The position numbers and the translations under genes are program-made. The notes under the pieces are model-generated. The model had not been told where the DNA came from. It made no database searches and saw only the letters and a list, made by a program, of their open reading frames with translations. From contig CM000693.1 in NCBI GenBank assembly GCA_000149225.2, positions 682,001-746,000 on the forward strand: a stretch of DNA of 64,000 bases, in the 5' to 3' direction. This document shows positions 1-9,537 of this stretch, one piece after another (within the stretch, counting starts at the first letter, position 1; every line of letters starts with the position of its first letter). The DNA comes from Lachancea kluyveri NRRL Y-12651. Its lineage: Eukaryota > Ascomycota > Saccharomycetes > Saccharomycetales > Saccharomycetaceae.

Positions 1-290
1 ACATCGCTGTGGGCGTTAGGTTCTCCCTCTCTCAGAATTATGTCGATAATTTCTTCCACCTTCTTGCCCTTACCGAACTCGTTTTCCAGTTGGGCTTTTG
101 AAGCTTCACCAAACTCACCTTCGGCACCTCTACCGGACCTATTTGTAAACACCTTGAATACTTCCACAATCTCAGTTAATTTGCCGATGGATGGATCTTG
201 CAAGTAATCTTTAACAGATTGTTCTGACTCCACGAAAACGACCAAGTCAGTTTCTTCACCTCTATAAAAATATTTGACAGTTTCGGACAT
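1..290 (-). CDS. RTC3: Rtc3-like SBDS-domain protein, 3' end cut by window edge
   Basis: The ATG is at 288-290 on the minus strand and the frame stays open for 96 codons to the window edge, so the C-terminus is missing. The product starts [20 protein letters not shown] and contains GRGAEGE and ENEFGKGKK blocks, which match yeast Rtc3/Hgi1 (YHR087W, about 111 residues). Rtc3 is a small single-domain relative of the N-terminal domain of SBDS/Sdo1. In S. cerevisiae it is a stress-induced protein linked to RNA metabolism, and its exact biochemical role is unclear. Upstream lie a TATA-like element and a stress response element (listed separately), consistent with stress induction. The neighbour SWR1 is on the same strand. 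Confidence 0.9.
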   Translation of the reverse strand, partial: MSETVKYFYRGEETDLVVFVESEQSVKDYLQDPSIGKLTEIVEVFKVFTNRSGRGAEGEFGEASKAQLENEFGKGKKVEEIIDIILREGEPNAHSD

Positions 291-955
291 GTTTATACTA
301 GTAGTTGAATTGTTGTTGCTAATTTCTTATTATTTCTTAAATCTAACTTTGGCTTCTGGCTAGATTCTGATGTTCTCTATCCACAACTGATATCCATCCA
401 TAATGAGAAAAAACTCTGCTATTATATACTTTTCCTCCCTACTCCCCTGATTTGCTTTTCCAACAAAGGTGATCGTCGATTTGCTGACGAAAGATTCCGG
501 AAGACAATTTTGTATATTATTTTGTACGTCATTAAGCTTTTTCTCGTTTAAAAAGTAACGTCAGTTTGCTAGCGAAACGGCGCGATGACGCTTTGTTGTT
601 TCCGTTTTGCTTTCAGTTGTAAACGTTATTATACAATCATCAGTCTCGTAAGCAGCGAATAAAGCAATACTCCAAAGCTATTCTACTGTGAATATTCGGA
701 ATACAGATAAATGCAGGGCCCAAAGCAAAAAAAAAAAAATAAAAAATAAGACGGCTTTGTAAACTCAGAAAGCACGTGTTGTGTGAATCGCTTGTTCATG
801 ATCACATCTGTGCCACACATCTGTTCATTTCCAGTTTCAGTATTTCTAACCTATAGACGGCTTAGTTGACAATGCTATAACACGTACGAGAGTTCTTTTT
901 TCTTAAATTACATAAATGTCCCTGTGAGTAACTACATGCATTAAAAACTTTTCTA
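291..955. other. Intergenic between SWR1 3' end and RTC3 5' end
   Basis: This 665-base gap holds the RTC3 promoter (STRE, TATA), a CACGTG box at 773-778, A-rich tracts near 728-750 and the SWR1 3' flank. I see no convincing gene in it. Confidence 0.6.
444..448 (-). promoter_or_regulatory. STRE (AGGGG) plus TATA-like element of RTC3
   Basis: CCCCT on the plus strand reads AGGGG towards RTC3, about 155 bases before its ATG. A TATATA run at 423-428 lies between the two. AGGGG is the Msn2/Msn4 stress element. A single 5-mer is weak on its own; its position next to a TATA box and the known stress induction of RTC3 support it. Confidence 0.4.
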
Positions 956-3900
956 TCAATCGTAATAATAACCGTTTGCAATGAACCGAAGCATGTATTC
1001 TTCTACATGCTTAGTACCTTCGTATTCATCCTCAAAAGCTGCTGCTTCTTCGGTGTCATTAGGATTAGTGCTACTTTCTCTAAAATCGTCAACGTCTACT
1101 TCAACTTCTTTCATAGCCAAATTGGCAGCTTTCACATCGTCCTCATCTTCTGCTTCTGCAAGCAGTCTTTCCAATTTCCTTGGATCCTTACTGACATCTG
1201 CGTTTTCCAGTAGAAGAGGCTTATTGTCCCTTAAACCTTCTGGGGCTTCTGCGCCTAGTAAGTCTTTGACAGACAGCTTGGTGAAATAATCAGTAGTGAA
1301 GTCACCCTTTTGAATAACGACGTTATCCAAATGGCGCTTTTGGTTTGCCTTTTTCAAGATGTTACTCTCAATGGTGTGCTCACTAACGAACCTGTAAATG
1401 TGCACATCTCGAGTTTGGCCGATTCTGTGACAACGGTCCTGACATTGCTTGTCCATTGCTGGATTCCAATCAGAGTCATAAAATATAACTGTATCAGCAC
1501 CGGTTAAATTGATACCCAAACCACCAGATCTACTTGAGAGAATGAAAACTGTGATACGCGGGTCACTGTTAAAACGCTCGGTCAAAATTTGACGGTCTTC
1601 AATCTTTGTGGCACCATCCAATCTCATGTATAAGTAACCGTGGTAGTTCAAAAACTGTTCAAGAATATCTAAAACTTTTGTCATTTGTGTAAAGATCAAC
1701 GCCCTGTGACCATTATCCTTTAAATCTTGCAAAATTTGCGCCAATTTCTGTAATTTCCCACAGTCGTATTGTAGCAATGACTTGTCTGGGAATGCAATGG
1801 AAAGCTTAGTCTGTAATTGGTGGAATGGGTTATCCAAATGTGTCAATTGGTCCCTTAGTTTCCTTTTAGTGCTTGGGTCAATTACAGCTTCATCATTGAG
1901 ACCTAGTATAAATTCTCTGTTGTCCAATGTGACGACGTTGGGTGTAACGACTGCAAATTTTTCAATTTCATCTCTGTAGGTAACCAATCTAGTATCCAGA
2001 GGTTTATTAGCCTCCTTAAAAAACTCACTATTGATAAATTTTTTTGGTCCCAAAGTCAGCAATTCAATAACATTTTTACCGTATACTGGTTTCTTGTCAC
2101 ATCTGAGAGAATTTAAATATTTTAAAAAATCAAAGTGGTCAATCAACCTTTGACTTTTTTTACCCAAAAAGCTCTTATAGAACTCGGATATATTTTGAAA
2201 GTTCATTGGAGAGTTTATACATTCTTCAGTTGTCTTCAAGTTGGTCTCTTCTCTTAATTTTTGAATCTGTCCAACGAACTCGTCAATACATTTCAAGCGA
2301 CTAGTATTTTCAGAATAATGAGAGGTCAAAAGACGTTCATTGTCGGTAAATCTTAAATTGAGAGTATTCAAATTGATCAAATTTTCATGGTCATCTTGGT
2401 GCAATTTGCGAACAATAAAAGCATTCAAGTCTTTATAGCTATTAAGCACGCAGTTTTCAATACAAAAAGATGTCAAAATTGGCCTGACTTCGAATAAATC
2501 CGGATGATTACAAACTTTCCGTAATTGCATCAAACAGTTGATGATCGACATGAAGTTCCCACTGGCCAAAGTTGCCTTTGTTTGTGCTCTGGACATAAAG
2601 TCATCGTATAAAAATCTCTGTCTTTTGGATAGACGACAATAAACAATATGTTCGTACTTTGCAGGCATTTGCTTTTCCACATCCGCTTTCAACCTTCTCA
2701 ACAAATAGGGACGTAATACTTGATGAAGCTTAGTGACAGTCTTCCTAGTTTCATCATCTTGTTCGTAGCCTTCACCTGTCTCGATGATCTTGTCTACTGG
2801 TCTCCCAAACCATTGCTGAAATGCGTCCAAATCGGCAAAACCTTGAATGCCCCCATTATTACCGACAGCAGTTTGTGGCATCAAAAAATATAATAAGGAC
2901 CATAATTCAGCCAAATTATTTTGTAACGGAGTGCCTGTCAACAGCAACCTTCTTTCGGTATTAAAGTTCAACAAGGCTTGCCAACGGGTGGATCTAAAGT
3001 TTTTGATATTGTGAGCTTCATCTAAAATCATATACTGCCACTTTTTTCGCTTAAATGAATGCTGGTCGTGCACAACCAGTTGGTATGATGTTATACATAC
3101 ATGGAATGCATCAGGTTTGTTCCAGCCTTTTCTTTTTTCCTTACGTTGTTGCGGAGATCCATAGTAAGTTAAAACCTTGAAACCCGGTGCAAACCTTTTG
3201 AATTCCATCTCCCAGTTTAACAAGACGGATGTTGGAACTATAATCAAATGCGGGCCCCAATTTTGCTTTTCACAAGCGAGATACGCAAGCAGAGAAATCG
3301 TTTGAATTGTTTTACCCAAACCCATTTCATCTGCTAGAATACCGTTGGTGTTGTTGTTGTATAAAGATGCTAGCCAGTTCAACCCCTGCTTTTGATAGCT
3401 TCTTAGCGTACCTCTTAGTAGTGACGGAAGGGGAACATCTACGACAGATACCGGATCGTTGTCATTACTAGGTTTTTCGTTATCACTTATCGTTCCAGGT
3501 TCAATATTTGTAGGTGATGGTTCAATCTCGACGACGTGTGAATTTCCATTTTTGTCCTTTCTTTCCGCAAGTTCCTGGCCTTTCTCTTCGCTTTGGCTAG
3601 GGTTTGAATAATCCGACTCATCTTCGCTATCATAATCTTCAGTACCAGTAAACAAGGATGCCAAGCCAGAAGGTTTACCGTCATCTTCTGAAGTTATGCC
3701 GGATTCGTTATCTTCTTCCGAAGAGTTTGCAGATGACGTATCACTCATGTAGTCGCTGGAAGATTCATCTTCATCCAGTATCTTATTGGAGTTATCATTT
3801 AGATTATTTTCAAGCTCTTTTTTTTCTACTTCTGAGATTCCTAAATCTCCAGAGGACATCCTTTTTTCTGTCTCCAAGTTATCTTTATGAAGCTGCCCAT

Positions 3901-5371
3901 TATTTTCATTGAAATCAGGTATATCTGAATATTTTGCACGTAGCTCTTCAACGGTCAAATTAGTATCATTCTCATTTTCCGTTTCGGATTCCTCTTGGAG
4001 CGAAGATGACGAAGAAGTCAAAGTGTCGTCACTATTATTATCAGTATCATGTCCATCGGAAGTATCCGTGTTTTCACCGTCTTCATCCTGCTCGTCATCG
4101 CTATCAGCAAGTTGGTTCAACTGTGCACCCAATAACTGAGTACTCTGTTCCAACATTTTGCTTAAATGCTCTTTACCCATTATTCTTTTCAACTGGTCCT
4201 CTTCGTCTTTCTTTAACACCCTGATGGCCTTCTCAGCCATTACCCACCTCTTTTTAACCGCCTGTATGGCCATCCTTGCCAATGCTTTCCTCTTTCTTTC
4301 CTCTTCTTTATGCTTGCGTTCTTCTGCGCCCGCAATATGCTTGAAATGCTGTTCAATCATCTGTGATACTCTACGAGCCCTAGAGACCCTAGCTCTTCTG
4401 GAGTCTTGAAAGATTTTACTCATAACAACACCTTGGTTGATTAGATGATCTTGAAAAGTGTGATTCTTTTGCTCTTTGTAAAGATACGTGACAGCCTCTG
4501 GTCTATTTGATTGAAAAGTCATTGCATCTTTGACCGTAATTGGTAGTAACGAATCCAGTTCTGAATCATACTTTAATGCTCCATTTTCTAAACCATTACG
4601 AATCTTTGAAAACACAGTTCTCTGTTCAGAAATGTAGTGGTTGTATTCCTCTATCGAGATATCCTCATCTAGAGATTTATAAGATTCCAAAAAATCAGAC
4701 AGAGAGGGATACTTTGATTTGACAACATGTAGAGGATTTGTGACTGTTTGTCTCGGAGGACGAACAAATAGATGCAAACGTGGAAATTTCCTTTTTCTTG
4801 GTCTTTCATCTTCTGATTCTTCTTCAGAAGATGTGGTAAAATAGAAGCTGTCGTCTTCATTATTGCTGTTTATCTCCTCCTTCTGGCCAATTACATCCTC
4901 TGTTTCAATTTCAGGCAAAGGTTTCGGAGACTCTTCTTTTTTCACCTGTTTCTTCACAAGCGTTTTTGGTTTTGAAATTTTTCTTTTTTTTTGCACCACT
5001 TCATGCTTCACTTCAATAGCCTTTTTGCCCTTATTATCACTTAACCGTAACTTTAGCTCTTCGTATTTTTTGTCCACTAAGGGAGAGATCTTTTTAAGTA
5101 TGTCATCATCAGATGCTGGTTTACCTCGTATGTTACGTCTCCGTATTCTCCTTGATGCGCTGGTGTCATTATTGTCATGTTCTTCGGTTTGATTTAGTCC
5201 CAGTCCATTGGTGTTAATGAAATGGTAGAAACTGTCAGAATTGTTTCTAAAGCATGGGTCAAACTCTACCAGTGAAGTAAACTCAAGAAGGTGAAATAGT
5301 TCATTGATGAGCAAATCATAATTTAGCTTTAACTCTGCAAGCTGCTCTTCATTTCGCCTGTATACAGGCAT
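956..5371 (-). CDS. SWR1: Swr1 ATPase of the SWR1 chromatin remodelling complex
   Basis: This 1471-residue protein matches Swr1 (YDR334W, 1514 residues), the motor that exchanges H2A for H2A.Z (Htz1) in nucleosomes. In order it has a charged N-terminus, an HSA-type basic helical region around residues 300-410 (binding platform for actin and Arp4), a long acidic Ser/Glu/Asp-rich stretch around 425-620, and a Snf2-type split helicase. Lobe 1 has DEMGLGKT near residue 680 and a DEAH box near 784. Lobe 2, after the long insertion typical of the INO80/SWR1 class, has the LIFTQM, SGGLGINL and DRCHRIGQT motifs near 1230-1315. The C-terminal tail is acidic. The ATG at 5369-5371 is the first in frame. 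The S. cerevisiae N-terminus is somewhat longer and differs in sequence. Confidence 0.97.
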   Translation of the reverse strand: MPVYRRNEEQLAELKLNYDLLINELFHLLEFTSLVEFDPCFRNNSDSFYHFINTNGLGLNQTEEHDNNDTSASRRIRRRNIRGKPASDDDILKKISPLVDKKYEELKLRLSDNKGKKAIEVKHEVVQKKRKISKPKTLVKKQVKKEESPKPLPEIETEDVIGQKEEINSNNEDDSFYFTTSSEEESEDERPRKRKFPRLHLFVRPPRQTVTNPLHVVKSKYPSLSDFLESYKSLDEDISIEEYNHYISEQRTVFSKIRNGLENGALKYDSELDSLLPITVKDAMTFQSNRPEAVTYLYKEQKNHTFQDHLINQGVVMSKIFQDSRRARVSRARRVSQMIEQHFKHIAGAEERKHKEEERKRKALARMAIQAVKKRWVMAEKAIRVLKKDEEDQLKRIMGKEHLSKMLEQSTQLLGAQLNQLADSDDEQDEDGENTDTSDGHDTDNNSDDTLTSSSSSLQEESETENENDTNLTVEELRAKYSDIPDFNENNGQLHKDNLETEKRMSSGDLGISEVEKKELENNLNDNSNKILDEDESSSDYMSDTSSANSSEEDNESGITSEDDGKPSGLASLFTGTEDYDSEDESDYSNPSQSEEKGQELAERKDKNGNSHVVEIEPSPTNIEPGTISDNEKPSNDNDPVSVVDVPLPSLLRGTLRSYQKQGLNWLASLYNNNTNGILADEMGLGKTIQTISLLAYLACEKQNWGPHLIIVPTSVLLNWEMEFKRFAPGFKVLTYYGSPQQRKEKRKGWNKPDAFHVCITSYQLVVHDQHSFKRKKWQYMILDEAHNIKNFRSTRWQALLNFNTERRLLLTGTPLQNNLAELWSLLYFLMPQTAVGNNGGIQGFADLDAFQQWFGRPVDKIIETGEGYEQDDETRKTVTKLHQVLRPYLLRRLKADVEKQMPAKYEHIVYCRLSKRQRFLYDDFMSRAQTKATLASGNFMSIINCLMQLRKVCNHPDLFEVRPILTSFCIENCVLNSYKDLNAFIVRKLHQDDHENLINLNTLNLRFTDNERLLTSHYSENTSRLKCIDEFVGQIQKLREETNLKTTEECINSPMNFQNISEFYKSFLGKKSQRLIDHFDFLKYLNSLRCDKKPVYGKNVIELLTLGPKKFINSEFFKEANKPLDTRLVTYRDEIEKFAVVTPNVVTLDNREFILGLNDEAVIDPSTKRKLRDQLTHLDNPFHQLQTKLSIAFPDKSLLQYDCGKLQKLAQILQDLKDNGHRALIFTQMTKVLDILEQFLNYHGYLYMRLDGATKIEDRQILTERFNSDPRITVFILSSRSGGLGINLTGADTVIFYDSDWNPAMDKQCQDRCHRIGQTRDVHIYRFVSEHTIESNILKKANQKRHLDNVVIQKGDFTTDYFTKLSVKDLLGAEAPEGLRDNKPLLLENADVSKDPRKLERLLAEAEDEDDVKAANLAMKEVEVDVDDFRESSTNPNDTEEAAAFEDEYEGTKHVEEYMLRFIANGYYYD

Positions 5372-5950
5372 GCTAATAGAAATTGTTGTTTATCGTGCCA
5401 CTTTGAAAATAAATCCTCAATGTATCCAATGGCGAAAAGCTCAATGGTTTATAAATTACTACCAATAAAAAATTTGAATTTTCAAGATTCAGAATCTGAA
5501 GTCCAAATGCCGGTATGGTTTTTTAAATCGTTGTTTTTGTGCTAAAGAATAGTAGTTATACAGTCTTTTGTGTGAGTTTTTATTGGGTGGCAAAAAAAAA
5601 ATAAAAACAAGAAAAAAAGAGCGAAAAAAAAAAGGTGAAGATCAACAACTTCATCGCGTTATACGACAATAAACACTGTGAAGCTATCAGTGAAGTTTCT
5701 GTAGATTGATATAGAAAACATTTCTATGTGCGATCGATAACTAGGCCCTCACTACAAGCTCAATCTTGTCTTTTTATTTCCTATTTTTTTGTTTTTGGTC
5801 CTTTGTTCATAGCATAAAAAAAAATAAATACGCGTTTAAAGAATACCATGCTAGGCATTAAGTAGTTTTACAGTTCCAAGGTATTTCTGGGTAACCATGT
5901 AGACCCAATAAAGGTTTATAGACCGTAAGTTTCAAAAATCCAGAAAAGGG
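5372..5950. other. SWR1 promoter and 3' flank of the 315-residue gene
   Basis: This 579-base AT-rich gap contains several poly-A tracts (5590-5632), the PACE-like nonamer and an ACGCGT (MCB-like) hexamer at 5830-5835. No further gene is visible. Confidence 0.5.
5586..5594 (+). promoter_or_regulatory. PACE-like Rpn4 site GGTGGCAAA upstream of SWR1
   Basis: An exact GGTGGCAAA nonamer, the consensus PACE element bound by Rpn4, sits about 215 bases before the SWR1 ATG, followed by a poly-A tract. SWR1 is not a classical proteasome gene, so function is uncertain. Confidence 0.3.
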
Positions 5951-6898
5951 CTAACCATTAGATTTTCTCTTTCTTTGCCTCCGTTCGTCCTCTAAGTGGT
6001 GTAACACCATACATGTACAGGCTAAGACCTGGGTTGCCCAGGGAATGTATCCCAACCCATAAGACGCTGGGTTAGTTTCATCTTCTACTTCACCGATGAC
6101 AAAGTTAGCCAACTTTTGGGTTCGTTTTTTAGGGATTACGGTTGCAGTATCAGCAAAATACTTTGCCCATAGAGGTAATTGTGATGACTTTCTGACGGGT
6201 CCATTTTTACGCCTCCTGGTATCGTCATCATCCAGCAAGGAAGGCATGTTATCATCGAGGATCTGAAGCTTAAAGTTTCTGGAGGATATCGGCGATAGAA
6301 AAGGTTCAGAGGTTTTCCACCTCAAATTGCAACCGCCAAAATAAGTATCTATGGTCCTAGTCTGCGTGCGTCTGATCATTACTGTAGTGAAAACACCTTC
6401 GTCGGTGTAAAATGTGAACCTATACTCCAACTTCGTTAGACCAAGCCTACTTCTGAAGGCATCGCAAAACAACAGTTTATAAAGCCGTTTGTTACCGTCT
6501 GTAGAGATCAGTTCGTGTTGTTGGTACGGTGGCGGATCTCCAGATTCACGCAAAACGTACTTGTAAAATCTATAGTCAGGCAATTTTTTGTCAGCCAATA
6601 TTTGGATTGTACTGAAGTCCAGCATATGAAGTAATGGAACACCTAATCCGTCATCATCTAAGTTGTCGAGTTTTCTTGAATTGGCTAGATACCTTTCATA
6701 AGATTGTTCAGTGGGAAAGCAGTAGAAACCACGACCTAGTATCACGGATACAAAAGGCATGTTTCGCTCTCTGGTGAAGCGAGCACCAGCGAGATTTGGA
6801 TTTCGATGCTTTTCATTGTCCGATTCCCTAGGCGTAGCAATGTTATTTGACCTATTACTTCTGGAATGTTTCGTTATCTGGTTAAAAATTAAATCCAT
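5951..6898 (-). CDS. Unrecognised 315-residue protein
   Basis: An ATG-started frame of 315 codons with yeast-like codon use, between SWR1 and NAM8 on the same strand. I do not recognise the family. The first 45 residues are polar and low in structure. The segment from MPFVSVILGRGFYCFP (about residue 47) reads like a folded domain with several aromatic residues, followed by a strand-rich part (YKLLFCDAFRSR, YRFTFYTDEGVFTTV). A basic linker holds DDDDTRRRKNG, and a last conserved-looking block PLWAKYFADTATVIPKK precedes a hydrophobic segment (WATQVLACTCMVLHHL) and a basic tail RRQRKRKSNG. In S. cerevisiae no gene occupies this slot between NAM8 and RTC3 or beside SWR1, so it may be lost there or be specific to non-WGD yeasts. 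The start could also be Met47. Confidence 0.75.
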   Translation of the reverse strand: MDLIFNQITKHSRSNRSNNIATPRESDNEKHRNPNLAGARFTRERNMPFVSVILGRGFYCFPTEQSYERYLANSRKLDNLDDDGLGVPLLHMLDFSTIQILADKKLPDYRFYKYVLRESGDPPPYQQHELISTDGNKRLYKLLFCDAFRSRLGLTKLEYRFTFYTDEGVFTTVMIRRTQTRTIDTYFGGCNLRWKTSEPFLSPISSRNFKLQILDDNMPSLLDDDDTRRRKNGPVRKSSQLPLWAKYFADTATVIPKKRTQKLANFVIGEVEDETNPASYGLGYIPWATQVLACTCMVLHHLEDERRQRKRKSNG

Positions 6899-7899
6899 GG
6901 TTCAGTCTTATGCTCCTGTTTATATTCCAATTAACTCAGGAAAAAGACACGTGATTCAGAATACTAAAGTATTAAATCTTGAAGCATTTCGTCTTACATT
7001 CCTTTTATAAGAAGGAGGAGGGGGGCCGAGAGCCATTTTGTTTGCAGCAAGCGAAGTCGATTGCGTTGATGATAAATCTTCAGCCCCGCGCCCCAAGCAA
7101 AAGGTGGCTTTAAAAAATAATTACGTACGTGCAGTTTAGACCCCAGATCGCATTCTCAAGGCTCAATATCTCTGTATCCAAAATACAAGTAGCGCGCGTG
7201 GACTGGGAGATAGGATCCAGAATATCATTTGCGCCAAGCTTTCTGCTCACCATTGTGCTTCATGTCTGAGCAATGGAAGATCATTGAACCGTAGTACGTG
7301 TTGTCTGCGCCCTTATTTTTTTCCACGAAAGTTGACATTTTTCGTCACGTGATTACATGACGTGGCTTTATCACGTGACGAAAAATACTTTGTAAGGTTT
7401 GATGACTGCAACAAAGGCTAGTAGTGGTTTGCTACTTCAAGAAAGGTTTCTTGGATCGGTTTTAGTTTGAAGCTAACACTGGATGAATAGCAAACCTTAA
7501 GAAAACAGTAAGAAAAATTAAGACAATTAGAGGAATGAATGTATGTAAGGAAAAAAAAACGCTAAACTAAAAGGAAACAATATAACTTTCTTGAGAAAAA
7601 AAAACAGTACAGAAAAAAGTCGACCCTCCGCAAGTAAAAGAGGTTAATTAATCAGTCCCATAAAACAAAATAGTGATAAATGAAAGAAAAAAAAAAAAAA
7701 AAAGGTAATGAGGGATTCAAAACCTTTTCGCAGTCCTTCAACTAGGGGGGGGGGGAGAGAGATACAAAATAAAGTAACATAATCATAAAAATCCGGAAAT
7801 CGGGAAAAGTTTCATTAGCAAAGAAATCAACAAAAAAGAAAAAGAAAAAGAAAGAAAAGGAAAAACACAATTAGTAGGAGATTAGGTCCATGGTCCCAA
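6899..7899. other. Intergenic between the 315-residue gene and NAM8 3' end
   Basis: This 1-kb gap holds CACGTG boxes at 6948-6953, 7346-7351 and 7372-7377. Further right, the NAM8 3' flank has an A18 tract (7687-7704) and a G11 tract (7745-7755). No gene is seen. Confidence 0.6.
7337..7386. repeat. Perfect 17-bp inverted repeat holding two CACGTG boxes
   Basis: The left arm ATTTTTCGTCACGTGAT (7337-7353) and right arm ATCACGTGACGAAAAAT (7370-7386) are exact reverse complements with a 16-base spacer that itself contains TGACGT. Each arm carries the Cbf1-type E-box TCACGTGA. It lies about 440 bases upstream of the 315-residue gene and 510 bases past the NAM8 stop. Another CACGTG (6948-6953) lies 50 bases before that gene's ATG. 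Confidence 0.85.
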
Positions 7900-8333
7900 T
7901 CAGGCAAAGATGTAACCGTTACTACCCCTTTCCAACCTGTCCAAAACCCCATTTCTACCTTTCACGAAAATTTCGTTTCCTTGAACCATAATTTGCGGAT
8001 GAGAAGCCGTCACAGATTGTTGCGGTAGTTGTTGAGGTTGAGGTGCAGCACTGGTATTGGTCGTGGAGCCTAGTGTAGATTGTAGGCTGGAGGTGGAATT
8101 AAAGCCACCGTTCAGCATAGAATTTGTATTGTTAAAGCTGGAATAATCTAAAGTCGACAGGCCTGGCAACATGGAGCTTGATGATGGGGCCGCAGCTGTG
8201 GTGTAGAACGAGTTTGATGAGTTGCTTTGAGACATTGGAACATAGTTTCCGTTCAAAGAGTCCACAGTCGAGGAAAAAGCATAGGAGGAAGGCATAGCCG
8301 GTTGAGGTTGGTATCCAAACTGCTGTTGTAGCA

Positions 8334-8390
<57 letters not shown>

Positions 8391-9537
8391 GCTGCTGCTG
8401 ATGCTGCTGCTGATGCTGGTGTTGATGCTGCTGAAAGGCCACAGCCAAGGCATGCTGCATCGCTGCCGTTTGCTTTGCACTTCTACCCCAAGATAGTCTG
8501 ATTCTGGAATTACCAATTGGGAAGCCTTGCATCTTTGCAATCGCAGTTTCAGCAGAGATTCTGTCAATGTACTGAACAAACCCACAACCCTTGCCCACCG
8601 GAATCTTGACGTACACTATAGAGCCAAACGGTTGGAAGTAGGTACGCAATTCATCCTCGGTGACAAGAGAAGATAGACCACCAATGAAAACGGTTGTATT
8701 GTTGGGATCGGTAAATTGGTTGATAGAGGGGGTCTGCTGTACGGGGAAGACGAATTGGGATTGCAGCTGGGTAGCAGTTGAATTGATGGGAGTCTGTTGT
8801 AACGGTTGCGATTTCGACTGCGATTGCGATTGCAGTTGCTGAAGCTGTTGGAATTTGGGTTTGTTCTTCGAAGTGGTGCTGACCCTGATAGCTCTACCGT
8901 TCAAAAAGACACCTTGCATTTCCAAGAGAGCCCTGTGCTGCTCTGCTTCGTTACCGAACTTCACAAAGCCATATCCCTTCGAGACACCAGTCAACTGGTC
9001 AAAGACAATTTTGGAATTTAAAGTGGAGGAGTACCTGGAAATGAACAGTTCAAAGAGTTGGGCTTCCGTGACGTTGGGAGCCAAATCACCGACAAAGATA
9101 GAATACTCGTTACCGGGAGTCGTCGAAATCGAAGCCCAATTCAACTTCAAAAACTTGTTTACAGCATTAGGGACCGGTAGACCATTTTTCAACAAGGCGT
9201 TAGAGGCATTTAGATGGGAGGGAAATTCAACAAAGCAGAAGCCGGAATTCGTCGTTGTAGTACCAGCGTTGCGGATCAACTTAACAAGAATGTTCTGTTC
9301 GCCCAAAGAGCTCCAGATGCTTTTGATACTTGATTCATCCCAACTCGGATCCAAGTCACCCATGTACAACTGGTTGGGTTTGGCCAGAGGGGACTCCGGT
9401 GGTGATTGTGAGCGCATTGGTTGCTGATGAGTGTAATTATCGGAGACACTGCCGGTACTGTTATTCGTACTAGTGCTACCAACAGTACTGTTGGTAGCAG
9501 CGTATTGGAAAGAAGTAGGAGAAGAACTGAATGACAT
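7900..9537 (-). CDS. NAM8: Nam8, U1 snRNP RNA-binding protein
   Basis: This 545-residue protein matches Nam8/Mud15 (YHR086W, 523 residues), the U1 snRNP subunit that binds intron sequence downstream of weak 5' splice sites and is needed for meiotic splicing with Mer1. Three RRM domains are visible: RRM1 begins NQLYMGDLDPSWD (about 56-137), RRM2 begins SIFVGDLAPNVTE (about 150-228) and RRM3 begins TVFIGGLSSLVTEDEL (about 284-355). A long Gln/His tract follows, encoded by a CAA repeat, then a Ser/Asn-rich tail. The last residues (DRLERGSNGYIFA) match the Nam8 C-terminus and separate it from its relative Ngr1. I start at the ATG at 9535-9537; the frame is open further upstream but only from a TTG codon. 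Confidence 0.95.
8335..8391 (-). repeat. (CAA)19 microsatellite inside NAM8
   Basis: Nineteen uninterrupted TTG triplets on the plus strand read as CAA Gln codons in NAM8. Interrupted CAG/CAT/CAA codons extend the Gln/His tract on the N-terminal side. It is a likely length-variable site. Confidence 0.9.

Noticed and set aside
956-5371. Many plus-strand and offset open frames across SWR1 (for example 981-1289, 3909-4139, 4863-5192)
   Set aside because: They are antisense or frame-shifted readings of acidic, Ser-rich SWR1 sequence and have no family likeness of their own.
8855-9427. Plus-strand frame of 190 codons opposite NAM8
   Set aside because: It is antisense to the RRM1 and RRM2 coding region and has no known domain.
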